NCBI RefSeq assembly: GCF_024323335.1 | Contig: NC_066585.1 | Coordinates: forward strand, 178,439,149-178,503,148 | DNA from: Lathyrus oleraceus | Taxonomy: Eukaryota; Streptophyta; Magnoliopsida; Fabales; Fabaceae | Direction: 5' to 3' | DNA: 64,000 bases | Shown here: piece after piece, positions 58,196 to 64,000 of the stretch | How positions within the stretch are numbered: the first letter of the stretch is position 1 | Layout of the letters: every line of letters begins with the position of its first letter | The notes under the pieces: model-generated | Seen by the model: only the letters and a program-made list of their open reading frames with translations | Told to the model about the DNA's origin: nothing | The model's database searches: none | Position numbers and translations under genes: made by a program

Positions 58196-58213
58196 TCCCC
58201 AGCAGAGTCGCCA
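58196..58213 (-). other. Primer-binding site of element D
   Basis: The - strand TGGCGACTCTGCTGGGGA, identical to element A, two bases after the LTR end. Confidence 0.85.
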
Positions 58214-58215
58214 GC

Positions 58216-61200
58216 TGTCGCTCCCCAGGATTTCCCGAATCCAGGTACAAACGCGAAAAGAGGTGGCGAGGAAAAGAAAGAAAAGAGTCGCTAGCTATGT
58301 ACTTTTATCCCAAGAGAAGGGAAAGGTAGTACTGCATAACCTAGAGGGAATGGGTAAAACAAAGTCTCGAACCAAAGAAACCGAGTAAGGGGACCGGTTA
58401 CGTGAAGGGAAGGTTATCGCACCCCTTCACGTCTGTGGTACTCCATAGGATCCACGCTTGCTAGTTATGTCTAAAGTGTGAAAAAAGTCCTATATGCAAT
58501 GCAAAAGAAAGAAAATCAAAGTAGGGAAAACAAAGAGTTATTGCTCGCACAGGCCCTACCCTGCTGCATACGTATCTCAAGAAGGATTGAGAATCAGAGC
58601 ACCGTAGCTCGGCTAAACTATTTCTATTTGTTTTGTGTTTTTTAGATGGACGACGTTACTACGCAATCTACCGGATGCTCGACCTTTGGAGACTTACTCA
58701 CCTGTAGTAGAAGGAGTTAACGTGTCCTTAAGAAAAGAAAATCAAAGAGTTTGTTTGTGTTTTAGGATGCTAATGCAAGAAAGGAAGTCCTAGACGAAGG
58801 AACCGTGCTACCTTAATTGACATGCAAACGAGAGACTATACGAAGTCTAGCAAACCTATGGGGATACAACAAGCAAGTCTCAAAAGAGAACAAAAACTGG
58901 AAATGGAATGCCAATCGATGGGCTTACATCCAACTCCAAAAACAACGGGAAACAGAAAGCCAATCGCTGGTCTTACATCTAACTCCACAAAACAGGAAAC
59001 AGATATCCAATCAATGGTCTTACATCTGACTTCTCAAACAAACAAACATGCATGAAAAGCAAACATATGAAAGATTCTCAAACAAGCAATCAAGCAACAC
59101 ACTCTATATGCAAACAAGAAGCTCATACCAACAAGGGTAAGGCTTTAGTCAAGGGGTCATATCAACCTCGACAAACAAGCCAGAATGCAAAGGCAAACAT
59201 GAGCTCTTAACCACTGACATTGAACGTCGGGGTGAGCAGATCAAAATGGTACTGAGGATGAGACCTCAGGCTCTTAACCCTGACCTGGGTGAGCTTATGA
59301 TAAAGAAGGTGTGGGGATCCAGAATGAGGGATCCTATTCCACATGATTGACTCATACAAGATTTTGGGTGTTTATTCAAAAGCCTCAGCACGTAGTGCGA
59401 GCATAATGAAAGACTCAACTGAATAGCAGGGGATTGATTGCAAATCCCTTCTATCTGCCAATTGCCTCTTCACTTAGGAGGTCTTAACATGTAACCATGC
59501 CTCATTTAGAGGTCTTTAGCACAAAATTAAACAATCAAGAACATGGCCTCTTAAGGAGGGCTTCAGACAGGTGCCTGCCAAAAGGATGGCAGGACTTCCA
59601 GACTACATGGAGAAAAGAATGGTTACCTAGGTGGTATACTAACCACAAGCCTAAGCACAACTCAAGCAATGAGCTAAAAGCGACTAATGTACCTGTGTGA
59701 AAAGCCAAACAATCAGTATTCACATTCAGACAACCAAACAGAAAACAGACAAAACCAACAGTGGTTTCCAATATGTACATAAAGCAAGTCCTAAAAGGCA
59801 ATCATTCAAGTGAGTTCACCACCAAAGGACCTACAACACAATCAAAGTTAGTTAACTAAAGTAACTTGCATCTCAAGTAATTAGATCACCTCAACCATTA
59901 TAGCTAATTGCTTGAACCTGAAATACAAAGCTCAAAAAGTGAGTACAAACCACTGGTGCAAAGACTAGGGTCAAAGGCGAAGCAAAAAGTCAAAACAGAA
60001 GTTGATATTCAACATGAAGCACATTTAATCAATCATGAACATGTCCTAAAAAGGATCAAAGCCAAATCAATAAGCAAAGCCATCAATTGAACAAGCTAAG
60101 GCAAAGGCAATCACAACGCACACAATTGGATATCAAACAAACAAAAATCCACATTATGAAAAAATTTATGTGCACACATCATGTTAAACACAAGCATCAT
60201 ACAAAAAATTGGAATCAGAAAAGCTCAATCGACATGTATATGAAAATGAACAAGAGCAACATCAAAATGTGTGACACACATTGTCACACCATACATCCAT
60301 GTGTCCCAAACAGAGATGGAATATGCTAAAAATGCCAAACAAAAGCTCAAAAATCATGTAACATGTTAGGAATCAGCATATCAAATTTCATGGCAATTGG
60401 ACAATGTATGAGCATTTCACAATCAATTGAATGAAGCATGGTAGTTTTGCATACATGTTCAAACATACAAGCATATTTAAAATTCCAGCAATGTAAAAAT
60501 CATGAAATCACAACCACAAAATAATAGACATTCAAATGAACATGTGGCAAAAAATTTGGAATAAATTGGATTAGTTTGCTATTTTTTATGAATTTTACAA
60601 GTTGATGAAAATAATGAAATAGAATTGAAAAGCAATGGAAAATATTATTGGTCATGAAATGGAAACATGCATCAGGGAGGATCGAACCAATGCCTATGAG
60701 GTCACTACTAGCGTGCTCAGGAAAATTAATTGGAATTTGGAAAATATGCATGTGGAAGGATCGAACAAAGGAGCCTTAAGGTCCAAGCGCGTTCAAAATG
60801 CTGCCGTTTTGGCCAAGGCAGGGAAAATCAAAAAAAGAATTTCCAATGTCGTGCCTGGGAATCGAACGCAAGACTGGTAGGTAACATGAGCGCAAACCCT
60901 AAGCTGAACCAGATGACCGGAACAGTGCTTCTGGTCATCTTCCCCGATCAATCGCCGGCGACTGCAAATGATGAACTCCATAATTTTTCCAGAATTTCAC
61001 ATATCATACACGGTTCGACTCGTCTCATCACCAGGAACAAGGATCTAACATTATTTAAGTCTAAAACTCCATAACCAACGCGAATCGAAGGAAAACAAAT
61101 TCATGCATCAAACTTGAATTCACCATAACTCACTCAATATCCATCCATTTTCAACAAAATTCACATCAGAATTCTCAGTGCATCAAGGCCTATCTAATCA

Positions 61201-62586
61201 TGGTAATAGAATTAAGAATAGTGAGATTCGATTTCTGACCTCTTTGAAGAGCAGTGAATGGAAACAGTGTCCTCAAGGCTTCAAACTTTCCAGATCCACT
61301 TCCTTTGATCTCCAATGAAGCTTTATGCATGCAATAGCACTTGAATCCACTTGGATGCAGCTCAAACTTCAAGTTCCATCTTCATCTTCATGTGCTTGTG
61401 TAGCTTGATTCTTGGCCAATTTCTTCAATCCACAGCTTGATCCCTACTGAATGATGATTAATGAACACGAATATGCAATAAAATTGAGGTGTTATGTGAA
61501 GAAAATTCGAATTTGGAATGAGAGAAAATTTGGTGGGAAATGAGATTCTAGATCTAGAATGTGTAATCTGAGCAATTCTGTTACCATTAAGCTTATATAC
61601 CATGTGCTAATTATCATGCTAATCCAAATTAGGCTTGGCTAATGAAAAATTAATGAAATATGGAGTGTGATGCAAAATTGGTAAGTGCACCCTATGCATG
61701 GCAAAATGGACGTGAACAGTACCATGCGAGTGTGTAAAACCACTTAAAATCAGTTCATGAACACAATAGAATTGGAATTTAGCTCATGTAATGCACCAAA
61801 TTTAAATTGCCAAATTTCCCTCCAAAATGCACTTGTGTAAGCCAATGATCATATGAGATCTTTTCATGCAATGCAATGATGGATTTGAAAAATATTGGTC
61901 ATGACATGAATTTTGCAAAAGGAGTGACTAAATTTGGAGTTTTGAATCAAAAGTTATGGCACTTTGAAGTTTCATGTACACTTGGTGATCATTTGCTCAT
62001 AACTTCTCAACCATTCATCAGATGCTCATGATCTTGGACTTTTTGGAAATGGGAGAGAAAGATCTTCAACTTTCATGTTGACCAAAATTCCATTTGAAGC
62101 TTCTTTGATGTTGGAAAGTCAAGTTGAATATGGTCCAAAAACTTGCCATTTTTGGAAACTTGAAATTACATGTCACTTTCCATTTTTGGAAACTTTTGAT
62201 CTGACTTCAAAATCTTCAAAGTATGTGTTTGACATGATGAATAGGCCTCTTTTGGACATGAATGAAGTGCCTCAAACCATTTCCCCAACTCCTAGCCCTC
62301 AGTTGACTGCACAGTTGACTTTTATGGGCCTCAGATGACCTGGAGATGCACTGATGAATTTTGGGCCTCTACCACTTGGTAAAGTTGCTTCAAAATGAAC
62401 CTTGGCTCATATAAGCTTTCTAGAATAATCATGTGGCCTTCATCTCAAGGAAAAACTTACTCTTTTTCATTGAGGAATTCTCCTGATGCCAGTGCTGACT
62501 GCCAAGATGCAATGCAATATGTAATGTTAATGACCTAAAAAATGAAATGAATGCATGAATGGGGGGTGCAAATTTAAGGTGCTACA
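58216..62586 (-). repeat. Element D 5' LTR (right copy)
   Basis: 4,371 bp, TGTCGCTCCC at 58216 to the - strand start TGTAGCACC at 62586. It is followed by the target duplication. U5 contains a diverged three-copy version (about 58907-59035) of the repeat seen in A and B, with CCAATCG and CTTACAT words. Confidence 0.93.
61592..61599 (-). promoter_or_regulatory. Putative TATA box in element D 5' LTR
   Basis: TATATAAG on the - strand about 990 bp into U3, in the same context as the left LTR and element B. This copy would drive element D transcription. Confidence 0.6.
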
Positions 62587-62591
62587 GTTTG
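62587..62591. repeat. Target site duplication of element D, right copy
   Basis: GTTTG, identical to 45416-45420. Its last two bases coincide with the first two of the putative copia LTR. Confidence 0.82.
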
Positions 62592-63953
62592 TGAAATTCT
62601 AGTTATCAGACTTTGGATGTCACACTGGTTGTTATGACATCCAATTCTGCACAGACAGGGATTATGCAGAACTTAATAGTAAGTGCAGTAAATAACACAA
62701 GTAATTGTTCACCCAGTTCAGTCCAACATGACCTACATCTGGGGGCTACCAAGCCAGGGAGGAAATCCACTATTAGTAGTATCAATTCAAAGCTAAACTC
62801 ACCTGTTTACAACTTATCACTTAATCCCTACCCAATGCAATTTCAATCTTAACCTAAGATCAGAGTTCCTACTCACTCCCCCTCAATCACCTCAGTGATA
62901 TTAAAGACACTTTGAAGTCACACTTCAAAAACAACTCTTGATTATGCTTCACAGCTTAAATCAAGATACACAGCACTCACGCTTAAAAGCTTTGAGTGAC
63001 ACAACACTTACAACTCAATGAACACCCTATGCCAAAGCAGTCATCTACTTGATAATGGCTTGGCTTACAAGATACGTCTAATACAAGACTCACAAAATAC
63101 AGCAGTGAAGTATGATGGACACACTAACTCTTCACGCTTCAAAATCCCCGAAACTGAATGAAGGAATGCCTTCCTTTTTATATTGCAGCACCTGGGCTTT
63201 TGCACCTGTATTTTCCTGAATTTTAGGTCGCACAAGTTCCCTCAAATTCAACATTTAGGTTGCTAACAAATAGGCTATTTGTTAGGTTCATTGAATGTAG
63301 CTTGGTTGTTGATTTCCTGGATTTTCTCTCAGCTGTTGAATCCCTAAAGAATAGCCTGAGAAAAAGCTGAAACAGAAAACTGAACAACCTACAATTTAGC
63401 ATATGCTGTCAAGCACGAATGTCACGACATTCAGCTTGACATCAAGGTCCATATGCTGAGTCTGTTTTTCCAGAAAACAGACTGTACAATTTGCTGACCT
63501 GTACATGATCAAAATGACCATACTACAGTAACAGCTTACATTAGTAAATGTCAAAGTGTCCAACTTAACATTTACACATTTGGCCTTAAGTTAGTTCTGT
63601 TATTCTCTTGAAGAACAAACTAAGTTATATGCTGAAGTATAGCAGAACACCACTCTGCCTAATCTTCACCAGCTGCTGTTAATGATGAATGTCACAACAT
63701 CCAGTTTGACATTCAGTCAGTAGGCCTTATGCCAGGTCTGGTTCTTCCTTGATAACCAGACTGCAAATGAATACTAAGTTCTAACAGAACTTCTGTTCCT
63801 TAGTATCTGTTGACAGGTATGAATGTCACAGCATTCAATAATCCTGTGTTAGCTAGTCCTGCAGTAACTACAATGTAGTCACATATACATGTCATGACAT
63901 CAGTCAAGACATTAGTGTTTTACCATATAATGCAGCCAATTTAAACACCTACA
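62590..63953 (-). repeat. Ty1/copia-type 3' LTR
   Basis: On the - strand it runs from TGTAGGTGTTTAAATTGG at 63953 to GAATTTCACA at 62590, about 1.36 kb, with TG...CA ends. It is preceded by a polypurine tract and contains a TATA box. The upstream words TTTGCCAAAGGGGGAG are typical of the SIRE/Maximus group of copia elements in legumes, from my recall of that family. The left end is less certain because it coincides with the element D duplication. Imperfect palindromes of the type GAATGTCACGACATTC recur in it. Confidence 0.65.
63175..63182 (-). promoter_or_regulatory. Putative TATA box in copia LTR
   Basis: The - strand reads AATATAAAAAGG, a good plant TATA box, about 775 bp into the LTR. Confidence 0.5.
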
Positions 63954-64000
63954 AACTCCCCCTTTGGCAAATTTTTGGCTAAAACACTTTGATCCCCATA
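63954..64000 (-). mobile_element. Copia element internal end with polypurine tract
   Basis: Only 47 bases are in the window. On the - strand they end GCCAAAGGGGGAGTT directly before the LTR, the usual plus-strand primer arrangement. The coding region would lie to the right. Confidence 0.55.

Larger units (their letters stand above)
45421..62586 (-). mobile_element. Element D: non-autonomous Ogre-like LTR retrotransposon
   Basis: Two LTRs of 4,394 and 4,371 bp, a PBS, a leader, a shortened gag-pro, fragments of RT, RNase H and integrase, a 3' UTR with two minisatellites, a polypurine tract and a perfect duplication GTTTG. ORF1, the capsid core, protease, most of RNase H and the integrase core are missing. 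The coding remnants are closest to element B, the leader and 3' UTR are closest to element A, and the LTR is its own type. Mobilisation in trans by a related complete element is the likely route, which is inference. Confidence 0.92.

Noticed and set aside
62613..62852. 79-codon ORF in the copia LTR
   Set aside because: Lies wholly in the LTR on the strand opposite to the element; no domain.

Overview
The window looks like intergenic heterochromatin of a large legume genome, most likely tribe Fabeae (Pisum, Vicia, Lathyrus or Lens type). I infer this from content alone: nearly every base belongs to Ogre-like (Tat lineage, Ty3/gypsy) LTR retrotransposons with LTRs of about 4-5 kb, an extra ORF upstream of gag, long repeat-rich 3' untranslated regions and a primer-binding site TGGCGACTCTGCTGGGGA. 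I see no host gene, tRNA, rRNA or CRISPR array.

Layout, left to right. Element B (+ strand) enters from the left edge (1-21) and is split inside gag-pro by element A. Element A (- strand, 22-21252) is complete with two LTRs; its ORF1, gag, protease and RT-integrase all carry stops or frameshifts. Element B resumes at 21253 with protease, an intron, a 1,160-codon open RT/RNase H/integrase exon, a 2.7 kb 3' UTR and its 3' LTR (29180-33932). Its 5' half lies left of the window. Element B sits inside the 3' UTR of element C (- strand, 33933-45420), which has pol, gag-pro, ORF1, PBS and part of its 5' LTR, all with scattered nonsense mutations. The 5' LTR of C is broken by element D (- strand, 45421-62586), a non-autonomous derivative with two complete LTRs and a perfect 5-bp target duplication GTTTG, but without ORF1, capsid core, protease, most of RNase H and the integrase catalytic core. 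The right end (62590-64000) is the 3' LTR and last internal bases of a Ty1/copia element on the - strand.

Expression layout shared by the Ogre-like copies: a U3 TATA box, a leader, ORF1, gag-pro, then a phase-2 GT-AG intron between protease and RT that overlaps the gag-pro stop codon (seen at matching sites in A, B and C), then pol. A second conserved AG acceptor, again phase 2, lies just before gag in A, C and D.

The most unusual signals are non-coding. Directly after the integrase stop codon all four Ogre-like copies carry a series of two to four hairpin modules, each followed by GGCAAAA, with stem changes that keep pairing. In the 3' UTRs of A and D, minisatellite arrays are built almost wholly from short hairpins with the same six-base loop (TTACCG or close variants) on different stems. 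Both deserve RNA-structure tests.
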